Assembly (NCBI RefSeq): GCF_002954765.1
Contig: NZ_MTPW01000001.1
Location: forward strand, 124,001 to 188,000
Source of the DNA: Nonlabens arenilitoris
Lineage (GTDB): Bacteria > Bacteroidota > Bacteroidia > Flavobacteriales > Flavobacteriaceae
Direction of reading: 5' to 3'
DNA length: 64,000 nt
Shown here: piece after piece, positions 15,251 through 24,649 of the stretch
Layout of the letters: each line of letters starts with the position of its first letter
Numbering within the stretch: the stretch's first letter is position 1
Position numbers and translations under genes: made by a program
The notes under the pieces: model-generated
What the model saw: only the letters and a program-made list of their open reading frames with translations
Database searches by the model: none
Told to the model about the DNA's origin: nothing

Positions 15251-18160
15251 TTAGTCTTGAATTGATACAGAAAATGTTATAGGATTATTATCGTCTATAT
15301 CATAAAACCTAATATAATAAGTATCATTTGGATTTAAATTTAAATTAACGTCTTCAACACCATTGGAAGCATTATTAATAGTATAAATTGGAGATCCTGA
15401 ACAACTAGAAAATATTTGAAATCCAGCATTACCGTTAGTTGTTGCACCTGCAAAAGTAATTACTGTTATTCTATAAGTAGTGTTGGAGTTGGTATCAAAT
15501 TGATACCACATTCCTCGATTACCGTCAGAACCGTAGCTTATGATGTTATTTAAATTCCAATTAGCCTTAGCATACTGAGTATTTAAATCCAAATTATATA
15601 CACTACTCGAACCAGTCGCAGAACAACTATCTCTTGGGGTATTATTCCCTACATCCACAAGAGGTAAAGCACCACCGCCAGAGCCTACAATATCAAAAGT
15701 AAACGTATCATTCCAAGTTCCTTCATTTGAAGTTATTGTAACTGTGCAATTAACCGTTTGAGAAGAAGCATTTGGGTCTACATCAAAATCTAATGCACCA
15801 GAATTCCATTCAAAACTACCTGAATTAATGTCTGGAACAGATCGGTCTGCATCAATAATATTTATATCTGGATTATTAGTGTTCCATACAACGTCTACAT
15901 TCGTAGCGGTAGCATTACCGAAATTTTCAACTTCTAGATCAAAATCGATATCCTCGCCTGCATTAATGATACCATCGCTATTATCATCTCCTGTCACTCT
16001 AAATCCTGAAATTCTTAGATTTGGAATATTGTTTTGATTATTAATTCCGTTACCGCTTACCTGAATTCTACTGTTAGTAGCGTTCATGTTATCTGCATCA
16101 TTATTAAACTCTATGAAACCACTATAACTTTGAACACTAGTTGGTGAAAAGGTAATATCATAAGTTCTGGATTGTCCACCACCTAAATTAGTTGAGGAAT
16201 TTGGACTGATACTAAATCCATTAGGTACTGAGATACTATTAATATTAAAACTACTATTACCTGTATTTAAAACGGTAACTGACTGAACGTTGGAATTAGT
16301 TCCTACATCAACATTACCAAAAGACAGCGAATTGTTATTAATAGATATGGCAGATTGATTACTTTGATTAGTCGTCCCAATTCCACTCACTTGCACTCTA
16401 CTATTTACTGTAGTCGCATTATCAGCATTATTTGTAAAAACTATGTTGCCGCTATAATTCTGAGTAGCCGATGGAGAAAATGTCACTTGGTAAGTTTTAC
16501 TTTGACCAGCATTTATAGTAGTAGAAGAACTAGGAGAAATAGAAAAACCATTAGGAACACTAATATTACTTATATTAAAACTACTTCCACCCGTATTAGA
16601 CACAATAATAGATTGTGAATTTGAAGTTGAACCTACTGTTTGATTTCCAAAGGACAAGGAACTATTATTGATTGAAATTGCAGATTGATTTGATTGATTA
16701 GCCACACCATTTCCAATGGCTTGAATACGACTGTTATTACTATTAGCATTATCTGCATCATTATTAACTTCTATGAAAGCTTGGAAAGAAGCTACAGCAG
16801 ATGGCGCAAATACCACATTAAAAGTCCTACTTCCCATAGCTGGAACGGTGATACCACTCGCACCGTTAGTTATTCTAAATTCATTAGTATCTATTAAACT
16901 CTGTATTGAGAAAGATGCATCTCCTAAATTCTCTACCGTAAATGTTCTTGGCGCAGATTGAGAACCATTTTGAGTATCTGGAAAATTAAGATCTCCTGTT
17001 ATTTGTATTTGGCTTGTATTGGAACTTCCATTGCATGTATTAAGATTTTTTTGACTTCTAGCTGAGAAAGCCATTCTAATTAACTGTTCTGTGGTAAAAT
17101 CTGTTCTACATCCATGTGCTGCGTAGGACATTATATTATCTGGCAATGTAGTTCCATTAGGAGATAGGCAATCTGGAAAATTAACTAAATCATTCAGATT
17201 TGGATCGAAAGGAGTATCACAAATTGCGTCACCAGTGAAAAGACAACCAGATCCATTTACTCCTACAGAAGCAATGTTTCCAGATTGGTGAGTATGAAAT
17301 AACGAAAAGAAATGACCGATTTCATGTTCTAGAGTACTACTATAAAAACCGGCTCTTGTCACATAAATCCTATCATTTCCTTCAAATGGGAAAAAGGCAT
17401 ATCCACCAATAAATTTTTCATTACCTTGAGAATCAAAAGTTTTTATTTTACGATTAACATATATATTTAAGGTGTTTGCCACATCTCTAGAATCAGCATA
17501 CTGTTCATTATTCTTTGTGTGATTATAAAAGTTATTGTCGTCGATGTAATCTATATTTGAATTACATAAAGAAAATATAATTTTAGCTCCAAAAAATTTA
17601 GTATTTAGTTCTTGAATTTTATTAGTTAATTGACTTAAGTCCAAACCACCGTTACCGTTATTATCTCTAGCTATGTGTAAAGTAATTGGAACCTCCATAA
17701 ACCCGACACTATTAATATCAAAACTTGATAGACCATTTAAAATCGATTGATTCAAAGTTGATAAATTTGCGGCGGAAATTTCATTGTCAGAATCATCAAA
17801 TAATTCACTTGATATTTCTTTTTCCAATTGTATTGATAATTCATTGTTAGCTAAATTGGGATCATTTAAAACATTCAAAAATTCTGGTTTTAATTGTATT
17901 GAAACATCAACCCTAGTGCTATCATTATTAAAAAAGAAAACTTTATTAACTTGATTTTCTATTGCATTACCTAGATTATAAGATAATGATTCATTTAACT
18001 TTTGATTTAAGTCATTTGAATTTAGCCAAATAATAAATTCAGCACTAGTAGCGACTGAAATATCTGTATTTAAGATCTCAACCTCATCATCATTCTCCTT
18101 AGTACAACCATTCAACAATAGGATAAAAAATAAAAACTTTAATAAATAACTCTTTTTCAT
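15251..18160 (-). CDS. M43-like zinc metalloprotease lipoprotein with choice-of-anchor D repeats
   Basis: About 969-residue lipoprotein; start at ATG 18160 because MKKSYLLKFLFFILLLNGC is a lipoprotein signal (lipobox LNGC). The catalytic domain (to about residue 380) has LEHEIGHFFSLFHTH, a metzincin HExxHxxxxxH zinc site, and the Met-turn NIMSYAAHG, as in M43 cytophagalysin-like proteases. The usual Gly between the second and third His (HExxHxxGxxH) is Ser here. Three about 110-residue ASH/choice-of-anchor D repeats follow (SLSFGNQTVGSTSN, SLSFGNVDVGTNSN, each ending SRVQVSG/SRIQVSG), then a CARDB-like domain (NAGEDIDFDLEVENFG) and a C-terminal domain resembling PPC. No T9SS sorting domain. 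Likely a surface protease; substrates unknown. Confidence 0.88.
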   Translation of the reverse strand: MKKSYLLKFLFFILLLNGCTKENDDEVEILNTDISVATSAEFIIWLNSNDLNQKLNESLSYNLGNAIENQVNKVFFFNNDSTRVDVSIQLKPEFLNVLNDPNLANNELSIQLEKEISSELFDDSDNEISAANLSTLNQSILNGLSSFDINSVGFMEVPITLHIARDNNGNGGLDLSQLTNKIQELNTKFFGAKIIFSLCNSNIDYIDDNNFYNHTKNNEQYADSRDVANTLNIYVNRKIKTFDSQGNEKFIGGYAFFPFEGNDRIYVTRAGFYSSTLEHEIGHFFSLFHTHQSGNIASVGVNGSGCLFTGDAICDTPFDPNLNDLVNFPDCLSPNGTTLPDNIMSYAAHGCRTDFTTEQLIRMAFSARSQKNLNTCNGSSNTSQIQITGDLNFPDTQNGSQSAPRTFTVENLGDASFSIQSLIDTNEFRITNGASGITVPAMGSRTFNVVFAPSAVASFQAFIEVNNDADNANSNNSRIQAIGNGVANQSNQSAISINNSSLSFGNQTVGSTSNSQSIIVSNTGGSSFNISNISVPNGFSISPSSSTTINAGQSKTYQVTFSPSATQNYSGNIVFTNNADNATTVNSRVQVSGIGTTNQSNQSAISINNNSLSFGNVDVGTNSNVQSVTVLNTGNSSFNINSISVPNGFSISPNSSTNLGGGQSRTYDITFSPTSVQSYSGFIEFNNDADNMNATNSRIQVSGNGINNQNNIPNLRISGFRVTGDDNSDGIINAGEDIDFDLEVENFGNATATNVDVVWNTNNPDINIIDADRSVPDINSGSFEWNSGALDFDVDPNASSQTVNCTVTITSNEGTWNDTFTFDIVGSGGGALPLVDVGNNTPRDSCSATGSSSVYNLDLNTQYAKANWNLNNIISYGSDGNRGMWYQFDTNSNTTYRITVITFAGATTNGNAGFQIFSSCSGSPIYTINNASNGVEDVNLNLNPNDTYYIRFYDIDDNNPITFSVSIQD

Positions 18161-18281
18161 AAATAACTGATTTTTAAGCAATATTAAGATAATTTAACAT
18201 TGCATGTAGGATATTACTTTAACTATTAGCTGTATAAGTAATTAAATTCGACAAAGTGTAACTTACTTAGATTCAGCTAAC

Positions 18282-18312
18282 AAAAAAAGCCTCGCGATGC
18301 GAGGCTTTTTTT
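18282..18312. terminator. Terminator, right member of an identical pair
   Basis: Same stem-loop as at 15198-15227 (GCCTCGC-GAT-GCGAGGC between A7 and T7). It lies between trxB and the divergent-side upstream region of the M43 protease gene and would terminate trxB. Confidence 0.9.
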
Positions 18313-18334
18313 ATCAACTTAAAAGTAGGTATAC

Positions 18335-19312
18335 TTAATAACTACCACCTATTACTTCTTCTACAATACCTACCTCAGCAAGATAGCGTTCTGCATCTAG
18401 TGCTGCCATACAGCCTGTACCGGCAGCGGTAATCGCCTGTCTATATATTTTATCTTGAACATCTCCACTAGCAAATACACCTGGCATGTTTGTATAAGTA
18501 GATCCAGCTTTAGTTTTTAAATAACCAGCGTCATCCATATCTAGTTGACCTTTAAAAATATCAGTATTAGGCTTGTGCCCTATCGCGATAAACAATCCTG
18601 TGATTTCAATATCGTGCTTTTCATTAGTCTGATTATTTACTATTCGTAAACCTTCAACCACTTGTTCTCCTAGCACTTCTTCAACTTCGCTATTAAACAG
18701 TACTTCTATATTCTTAGTTTGCGCTACACGATGTTGCATTGCTTTAGACGCACGCATTTCTCCTTTACGCACCAGCATAGTAACTTTAGTACAAATATTA
18801 GATAGATAAGTAGCCTCTTCTGCAGCCGTATCTCCTGCACCTACAATAGCGACATCTTGTCCACGATAGAAGAATCCATCACAAACAGCACAAGCACTTA
18901 CTCCACCACCACGCAATCTTTGCTCACTAGGTAATCCTAGATATTTTGCTGTTGCACCTGTAGAAATGATAATTGTATTTGCTTCAATTTTAGTTTTCCC
19001 ATCTACAATTGCTGTGTGAATACCGCCTTTTTCACTGGCAAAATTTACTTCAGTAACCATACCTATACGCACTTCTGTACCAAAACGCTCTGCCTGTTTC
19101 TGTAAATCTACCATCATAGCTGGTCCATCAATACCTTCTGGATAACCTGGGAAGTTATCAACTTCTGTAGTGGTTGTTAATTGTCCGCCTGGTTCCATAC
19201 CTGTGTAAAGTAGTGGCTTCATATCTGCACGTGCGGCATATATAGCTGCTGTATATCCTGCTGGTCCTGATCCTATGATCAAACACTTTACTCTTTCTAT
19301 TTGTTCTGACAT
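18335..19312 (-). CDS. trxB: Thioredoxin-disulfide reductase
   Basis: 325-residue FAD/NADPH enzyme reducing thioredoxin. FAD motif GSGPAGYTAAIYAARA near residue 14, redox-active CAVCDG (C-x-x-C) near residue 140, NADPH motif VGAGDTAAEEATYLS, and the C-terminal FAD motif GVFASGDVQDKIYRQAITAAGTGCMAALDAERYL. Length and order are standard. A TAGATTTG -7-like element lies at 19360-19367 on the minus strand. Likely partner of the thioredoxin-like protein at 24338 among others. Confidence 0.97.
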   Translation of the reverse strand: MSEQIERVKCLIIGSGPAGYTAAIYAARADMKPLLYTGMEPGGQLTTTTEVDNFPGYPEGIDGPAMMVDLQKQAERFGTEVRIGMVTEVNFASEKGGIHTAIVDGKTKIEANTIIISTGATAKYLGLPSEQRLRGGGVSACAVCDGFFYRGQDVAIVGAGDTAAEEATYLSNICTKVTMLVRKGEMRASKAMQHRVAQTKNIEVLFNSEVEEVLGEQVVEGLRIVNNQTNEKHDIEITGLFIAIGHKPNTDIFKGQLDMDDAGYLKTKAGSTYTNMPGVFASGDVQDKIYRQAITAAGTGCMAALDAERYLAEVGIVEEVIGGSY

Positions 19313-19432
19313 TGTGTAAACTTTGGATTGTAAAAATAATGATTCTCTTCACTTGAAATCAAATCTAGTTATCACTATTTATTATCACTTTATTAAGGTT
19401 ATCCATGTCATCCTGTTTTACTTTTACATTTA

Positions 19433-19981
19433 ATGACTAGAACCTACATCAATCCTATCACAAAAGAACGCGCTACCATTCTTAAAACTAGCGCACAAAC
19501 TAATGGATCATACACTTACATAGAAGTAGAATTGCAGCCTGGTGGCGGTAATCCTATCCATTATCATCAACATTTTACAGAACAGTTTGAACCTATTGAC
19601 GGTACCTTAGGCGTTCATTATTTAGGTAAAGAAATAAGCTTAAAACCTGGTCAAATATTTAAAGTACCCGTAATAGATAATCATCGTTTTTATAATCCAG
19701 GTGATCGGCCTATTATCTTTAGAGCAAAACTGGAACCTGGCCAGCCCGGATTTGAAAATTTCATGGCAGCACTTTTTGGATTGGTTAGTGATGGTAAAAC
19801 TTTTGGAAAAAACCAGATTCCGTTCAATCCATTTTATGCTATAATTTTACTTAAATGGGGCGATACTCAAGTAGATAGCTTATTCTTCAGGTTATTTAAA
19901 CCTGTTTTGATATTACTGTATACGCTTTCGCGAAAGCTGGGATACGAAAAGAAATTGCTACACAAATATGTCATAGGTTAA
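19433..19981 (+). CDS. Cupin-domain protein
   Basis: 182-residue protein with one cupin fold: cupin motif 1 is GGGNPIHYHQHFTEQFEPIDG (metal ligands His-x-His and Glu), motif 2 PVIDNHRFYNPGDRPI. The C-terminal about 70 residues are hydrophobic-aromatic (FFRLFKPVLILLYTLSRKLGYEKK), perhaps a membrane-associated helix. Function unknown. A palindrome copy at 19923-19937 is read in the LSRKL frame near the C-terminus. Divergent from trxB. Confidence 0.83.
   Translation: MTRTYINPITKERATILKTSAQTNGSYTYIEVELQPGGGNPIHYHQHFTEQFEPIDGTLGVHYLGKEISLKPGQIFKVPVIDNHRFYNPGDRPIIFRAKLEPGQPGFENFMAALFGLVSDGKTFGKNQIPFNPFYAIILLKWGDTQVDSLFFRLFKPVLILLYTLSRKLGYEKKLLHKYVIG
19923..19937. repeat. Iterated palindrome, copy 4 (14-bp core perfect)
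   Basis: CGCTTTCGCGAAAGC followed by T instead of G, so the 14-bp core GCTTTCGCGAAAGC is intact. Read as T-L-S-R-K-L inside the cupin gene. Confidence 0.93.
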
Positions 19982-20039
19982 GGCAGTACTTGCAAACGCG
20001 TTTTCAAAATCGTAACATTACACTCAATAATCCCTATAC

Positions 20040-21560
20040 ATGGAAAGTCAAAATATCAACCAAGAGGACGAAAAAATAATCATTAATCAAGAATTAAACA
20101 TTTGGGAAGCGCTTATTCCTGTAATAGCGTTAGTTGGGCTACTGGCTTATAATGTGTTTGTTTTTGGTGATAGCGCTTTAGGTGGTTCTAACCAATTTAT
20201 ATTAATTATAGGTGCAGCTATTGCAGCTATCGTAGGCTTTAAAAACAAAGTTTCTTATAAATCCATGGTGGAGGAAGTTGCTCAAAATTTAAAATCTACT
20301 ACCGGTGCTATTCTTATACTTTTAATGGTAGGCGCGCTTGCTGGGACCTGGCTGGTTAGTGGTATTATACCTACCATGATTTATTATGGACTTGATATTT
20401 TAAACCCAACTATTTTTCTGGCTGCATGTGTTATTATTTGTGCTGTGATTTCTGTCGCAACTGGTAGTAGCTGGACTACTAGTGCAACAGTAGGTATCGC
20501 ACTTATAGGTATTGCAGGCGCATTAGGGATAAGTCCAGGAATGACTGCTGGTGCGGTGTTGAGTGGTGCCTATTTTGGTGATAAATTAAGTCCGCTGAGT
20601 GATACGACTAACCTTGCTCCTGCTATGGCTGGTACTGATTTATTTACTCATATTAGATACATGACCTACACAACAGTACCAACTATCATAGTAACACTAT
20701 TATTCTTTATTATTCTAGGATTTACTAATGATACGACCGGTGCTGCAGACGTATCTCAATATCAAGGTGCTATAGATGCCACTTTTAATACTTCTCCTTG
20801 GTTATTTCTAGTACCCATTGCTGTAATAGCTATGATTGTTAAAAAGATATCGCCTTTAATCGCTTTACTGGCTGGTACGTTACTAGCAGCTGTATTTGCA
20901 TTGATTTTTCAACCCGATCTTGTACTAGCTGTTTCTGGAATGAAAGAATGGAGTTTTGAAGCTGGTTATAAAGGAATCATGAATGCTATCACTGTAAAAA
21001 CCACTGTTAATCCTGTGTCTGACAATCCTAAAATTGTTGAAGAACTAGCAGGACTATTTGAAGGAAAAGGAATGGAATCTATGTTAGGTACTATATGGTT
21101 GATTATTTGTGCCATGGTCTTTGGTGGTGTCATGGATGCTATAGGTGCATTGAGCAGAATTTCAAAAAGTTTGCTGAATTTATTCAGTAGTGTTTTTGGA
21201 TTATTCTTTAGTACGGTAGCTAGTTGTATCGCGATTAATTTTACTGCAAGTGATCAATACCTAGCACTGGTAGTACCAGGAAAAATGTATGAGAAAGCTT
21301 ATCGTGAAAAAGGACTCGCGCCAGAGAATTTATCGAGAACACTAGAAGACTCAGGAACAGTTACATCTGTTTTAATACCTTGGAATACCTGTGGTGCTTA
21401 CCACAGTGGTACTTTAGGTGTAAGTGTATTGGATTATGCTATCTATGCTATGTTTAGCTGGTTGTCTCCTATCATGACGCTCATTTTTGCAGCGTTTAGC
21501 ATTAAGATTAAACAATTAGTTACTAAAACACCTACTCTAGATACAATAGGTGAAGAATAA
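20040..21560 (+). CDS. nhaC: NhaC-family Na+/H+ antiporter
   Basis: 506-residue inner-membrane antiporter with about 11-12 hydrophobic helices. NhaC-family stretches: ATGSSWTTSATVGIALIGIAGALG, GAVLSGAYFGDKLSPLSDTTNLAP and the C-terminal LEDSGTVTSVLIPWNTCGAYHSGTLGV (the Asp/Ser/Thr-rich ion-binding half-helices). It should exchange Na+ for H+, supporting pH and sodium homeostasis in a marine cell. It is 16 bp upstream of the MBL hydrolase and likely co-transcribed with it and the patatin gene. Confidence 0.93.
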   Translation: MESQNINQEDEKIIINQELNIWEALIPVIALVGLLAYNVFVFGDSALGGSNQFILIIGAAIAAIVGFKNKVSYKSMVEEVAQNLKSTTGAILILLMVGALAGTWLVSGIIPTMIYYGLDILNPTIFLAACVIICAVISVATGSSWTTSATVGIALIGIAGALGISPGMTAGAVLSGAYFGDKLSPLSDTTNLAPAMAGTDLFTHIRYMTYTTVPTIIVTLLFFIILGFTNDTTGAADVSQYQGAIDATFNTSPWLFLVPIAVIAMIVKKISPLIALLAGTLLAAVFALIFQPDLVLAVSGMKEWSFEAGYKGIMNAITVKTTVNPVSDNPKIVEELAGLFEGKGMESMLGTIWLIICAMVFGGVMDAIGALSRISKSLLNLFSSVFGLFFSTVASCIAINFTASDQYLALVVPGKMYEKAYREKGLAPENLSRTLEDSGTVTSVLIPWNTCGAYHSGTLGVSVLDYAIYAMFSWLSPIMTLIFAAFSIKIKQLVTKTPTLDTIGEE

Positions 21561-21576
21561 TATCAACACATTAACA

Positions 21577-22440
21577 ATGAAAAATTTATTATCTGTATTT
21601 GCACTTTTAAGTATTCTTAATGCTGGTGCACAAGACCGATTTGCAAAAGTTCAAATAACATCTATTGAGGTAAGCGAAAACACTTTCATGCTTACTGGAG
21701 CTGGCGGTAATATCATGATTGCCATTGACAAAGAAAAGGTAGTGATGATAGACGATCAATTTGCACCATTAAGTGATAAAATTAAAGATGCCATTGAAGG
21801 CATTACAGACTATCCCATTGCTTATTTAATCAATACACACCACCATGGAGATCATACAGGTGGTAATGGAAATTTTAACTCTAAAGAAACAACAATTGTT
21901 GCTCACGTGAACGTAAAAGAACGATTGATTTCTGAAGGAAAAGAAGAGAATTTTATACCTGAAATGACGCTGGAAGAAGAGCTTGAATTACAATTACCTA
22001 CTCAAACTTGTTTATTAATCCACGTTCACAACGCACATACGGACGGTGATACATTTATCTTTTTTGTTCAGGAAAATGTGGTACATATGGGTGATGTATT
22101 CTTTAATGCAAAATATCCATATATCGATCTAAAATCCGGCGGATCTATAGATGGGTATATCGCGGCTCAAGAAAGAGTCCTATCTACTATTAATGAAGAG
22201 ACTAAGATCATACCAGGTCATGGGACATTAGCCAGTTATGAGGATTTAAGAAATAACATTGAAATGTTAGTAGATATTAAAGAAAACATCGCTTCAAAAA
22301 TTAAGAAAGGTGTTTCTAAAGAAGATATTATCGCAGACACTACTATAACAGCAGCATATGATGCAAAAGGTTATGGAGATGGCTTTATTAATGCAGAGCG
22401 TTTTAGAACTACCGTTTACGAAAGCATCACAGGTCAATAA
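21577..22440 (+). CDS. MBL-fold metallo-hydrolase (exported)
   Basis: 287-residue metallo-beta-lactamase-fold hydrolase. The upstream in-frame ATG (21550) lies inside nhaC; ATG 21577 gives a clean signal peptide, MKNLLSVFALLSILNAGAQ, so the protein is periplasmic. Zinc motifs: THHHGDHTGGN (HxHxDH), HAHTDGDTF-type segment VHNAHTDGDT, GDVFFN and IIPGHG. Resembles B3/quinoprotein-relay-type hydrolases more than true beta-lactamases; substrate unknown. Confidence 0.9.
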   Translation: MKNLLSVFALLSILNAGAQDRFAKVQITSIEVSENTFMLTGAGGNIMIAIDKEKVVMIDDQFAPLSDKIKDAIEGITDYPIAYLINTHHHGDHTGGNGNFNSKETTIVAHVNVKERLISEGKEENFIPEMTLEEELELQLPTQTCLLIHVHNAHTDGDTFIFFVQENVVHMGDVFFNAKYPYIDLKSGGSIDGYIAAQERVLSTINEETKIIPGHGTLASYEDLRNNIEMLVDIKENIASKIKKGVSKEDIIADTTITAAYDAKGYGDGFINAERFRTTVYESITGQ

Positions 22441-22460
22441 ATAGTTTTACAATTTAAACA

Positions 22461-23375
22461 ATGAGAGCATTAGTCATATCTGGCGGTGGTAGTAAAGGTG
22501 CATTTGCCGGTGGCGTTGCTCAATACCTCATTGAAGAAAAAAAACTAGACTATGATATTTATATAGGGACATCTACAGGCAGTCTTCTTATTTCGCATCT
22601 AGCACTTCATAAAATAGAAAAGATTAAAGAGGTCTATACCAATGTAAATCAAAAGTCAATATTCAGCAATTGCCCATTTATAATTAAGAGAAGTAAATAT
22701 GGTGTTGAGGAAATAAAAATCAATCACTGGAATGTTCTACGCAATTTTTTAAATGGTAATAAAACCTTTGGTGAAAGCAAAAACCTCAGGAAACTAATCA
22801 AAAAGATTTTTACCATTGAAGAATTTAATGAGTTAAAGGCGACGCAAAAAGAAGTCATCGTTACCGTATCTAATCTTTCACTCAATGAAACCGAATATAA
22901 ATCGATTCAAGAAGTGAGCTATGAGGACTTTTGTGACTGGATATGGATTTCTTGCAACTATATCCCTTTTATGAGCATGGTAAAGAAGGATAATTGCGAG
23001 TATGCAGATGGTGGCTATGGTAGTATGGTACCTATTAAAGAGGCTATAGAGCGTGGTGCAACAACAGTCGATGTTATCGTATTAGAGACAGAAGCTACTT
23101 ACTATAATAGCTTGCCATCAACTAATGTTTTTTCACTACTTACAAGCCTTCATGGTTTTATGATGGATCGTATTGAAAAACAGAATATTGCGATAGGAAA
23201 GTTTACAGCAAACCATCACGATGCTATTCTTAACTTCTATTATACACCTACGGTATTAACGACCAATTCGCTCATTTTTAATAAATCAAAAATGACTAAT
23301 TGGTGGAATAGCGGATTTAAATATGCCGCAAGCACTACAGAAAAAACAAGCGAAATCAAGCCTCAAGAAGAGTAA
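22461..23375 (+). CDS. Patatin-like phospholipase
   Basis: 304-residue cytoplasmic lipid acyl hydrolase. The oxyanion loop ISGGGSKGAFAGG is at the N-terminus, nucleophile elbow GTSTGS (G-x-S-x-G) near residue 39, and the dyad Asp in YADGGYGSMVPI near residue 178. No signal peptide. It follows the MBL gene by 20 bp. The C-terminal third (FSLLTSLHGFMMDRIEKQN) has no recognised domain. Confidence 0.93.
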   Translation: MRALVISGGGSKGAFAGGVAQYLIEEKKLDYDIYIGTSTGSLLISHLALHKIEKIKEVYTNVNQKSIFSNCPFIIKRSKYGVEEIKINHWNVLRNFLNGNKTFGESKNLRKLIKKIFTIEEFNELKATQKEVIVTVSNLSLNETEYKSIQEVSYEDFCDWIWISCNYIPFMSMVKKDNCEYADGGYGSMVPIKEAIERGATTVDVIVLETEATYYNSLPSTNVFSLLTSLHGFMMDRIEKQNIAIGKFTANHHDAILNFYYTPTVLTTNSLIFNKSKMTNWWNSGFKYAASTTEKTSEIKPQEE

Positions 23376-23525
23376 AGCAAATTACTTCCTTACTCTACTA
23401 CTCCATCTTTTATAAAATGCACTTTATTTATCTATCCAATTACTGGATTGCATTAGCATGATTAAAACGAATACAACACAAATAACTGTAGACTATTACA
23501 AGTTTTACATACTATAATCATAACC

Positions 23526-23545
23526 TATAACACTATTGTGTTATA
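23526..23545. promoter_or_regulatory. Candidate operator dyad upstream of peroxiredoxin
   Basis: Perfect 8-bp inverted repeat TATAACAC-TATT-GTGTTATA centred about 48 bp upstream of the TATTTTTG -7 element of the peroxiredoxin gene. An A/T-rich dyad before a peroxide-detoxifying gene suggests an OxyR- or PerR-type site, but no regulator is encoded nearby. Confidence 0.4.
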
Positions 23546-23582
23546 AGATTGTAAATCACATTTAAAAACGGCCATTCTAAAC

Positions 23583-23590
23583 TATTTTTG
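23583..23590 (+). promoter_or_regulatory. -7 element TATTTTTG for peroxiredoxin
   Basis: Exact TAnnTTTG match. It contains the TTG that would otherwise be read as an upstream start (23588), showing that translation starts later, at ATG 23627. Confidence 0.6.
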
Positions 23591-23626
23591 CACTCTGAAA
23601 AACAACACAATTTAAAACTAACAACA

Positions 23627-24262
23627 ATGGCAATAGTAGGAAGACAGTTTCCAAGTATCGATGTAGATGCAATGAACGAAATGGGAGATACGTTTAAATT
23701 AAACGTTCTTGAAGAAGCAAAAAATAAGAATAAGAAAGTATTACTTTTTTGGTATCCTAAAGATTTCACTTTTGTATGCCCTACTGAGTTACATGCTTTT
23801 CAAACTGCTTTAGGTGAATTTGAAAAGAGAAATACTATCGTAATAGGTGCATCATGTGATACTCCAGAAGTACACTTTGCATGGTTAAATACTGCAAAAG
23901 ACGATGGTGGAATTGAAGGTGTAACTTACCCAATTCTTGCAGACTCTAACCGTAATCTTGCAAACATGCTAGATATACTAGATGTAGAAGAAGAGTACAA
24001 TGATGATTTAGAAGGATATATCCTTAAAGGTGATAATGTAACCTTCCGTGCTACATACCTTATTGATGAAGAAGGTACGGTATTTCATGAAGGTGTGAAC
24101 CACATGCCAGTAGGTCGTAACGTAAATGAATTCTTAAGAATGATTGATGCTTACACTCACGTACAAAAGAATGGTGAGGTTTGTCCTGCAAACTGGGAAG
24201 AAGGAAAAGATGCAATGAGTGCTGACCGTAAAAGTACAGCTGCATACCTATCTCAAAACTAA
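23627..24262 (+). CDS. Peroxiredoxin (AhpC/TSA, Prx1 type)
   Basis: 211-residue thiol peroxidase. Peroxidatic Cys in FTFVCPTELHAF near residue 50; resolving Cys in NGEVCPANW near residue 185; YLIDEEGTVFHEGVN and NHMPVGRNVNEFLRMIDA are typical Prx1 segments. Start at ATG 23627 (MAIVGRQFPSIDV); the longer frame would begin within the -7 promoter element. Followed after a terminator by a thioredoxin-like gene and DUF6952, a redox cluster common in Flavobacteriia; the thioredoxin could reduce this enzyme. Confidence 0.95.
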   Translation: MAIVGRQFPSIDVDAMNEMGDTFKLNVLEEAKNKNKKVLLFWYPKDFTFVCPTELHAFQTALGEFEKRNTIVIGASCDTPEVHFAWLNTAKDDGGIEGVTYPILADSNRNLANMLDILDVEEEYNDDLEGYILKGDNVTFRATYLIDEEGTVFHEGVNHMPVGRNVNEFLRMIDAYTHVQKNGEVCPANWEEGKDAMSADRKSTAAYLSQN

Positions 24263-24278
24263 TTTATCAATAATATAG

Positions 24279-24322
24279 AAACACAACAAGTGGTTTCTTA
24301 AACTTACTTGTTGTGTTTTTTT
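24279..24322 (+). terminator. Terminator after peroxiredoxin
   Basis: Perfect stem AACACAACAAGT / ACTTGTTGTGTT, 14-nt loop, followed by a T-run. It sits between the peroxiredoxin and thioredoxin genes, so much of the transcript should end here. Confidence 0.85.
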
Positions 24323-24337
24323 ATACCATAGTATCAT

Positions 24338-24649
24338 ATGCAAACTTTAGAACAAGATAACCTACAGGAAATCGTTGCAAACAACGATACTGTAATAGTA
24401 CAATATATGGCTAGCTGGTGCGGAAACTGCCGCCTAATGAAGCCTAAGTTTAAAAAACTAGCTGCCGAAAATGAGAATACGACATTCTTAATAGTAGACG
24501 CAGAAAAGTTCCCAGAATCACGTAAAATGGCAACTGTAGATAACCTACCTACGTTTGCAACATTTAAAGGCGGCTCTTTTGTAAATCAAGTACAAACTAA
24601 CAAGTTTGAAAACCTTAAAGAATTAGTACATGAAGTTACCAATAATTAG
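24338..24649 (+). CDS. Thioredoxin-family protein
   Basis: 103-residue thioredoxin fold with active site ASWCGNCRLMKPKF (C-G-N-C rather than the classical CGPC) near residue 28, cis-Pro region DNLPTFATFKGG near residue 67. No signal peptide, so cytoplasmic. Its end overlaps the DUF6952 gene by 20 bp, indicating tight coupling. Confidence 0.93.
   Translation: MQTLEQDNLQEIVANNDTVIVQYMASWCGNCRLMKPKFKKLAAENENTTFLIVDAEKFPESRKMATVDNLPTFATFKGGSFVNQVQTNKFENLKELVHEVTNN

Noticed and set aside
16000..17000. Repeated DNA resembling a spacer-repeat array
   Set aside because: The repeats are about 330 bp and in frame; they are the choice-of-anchor D protein repeats of the M43 lipoprotein, not CRISPR.
23588..23626. 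Upstream start for peroxiredoxin
   Set aside because: Its start codon is inside the TATTTTTG promoter element and the extra residues do not resemble peroxiredoxin.
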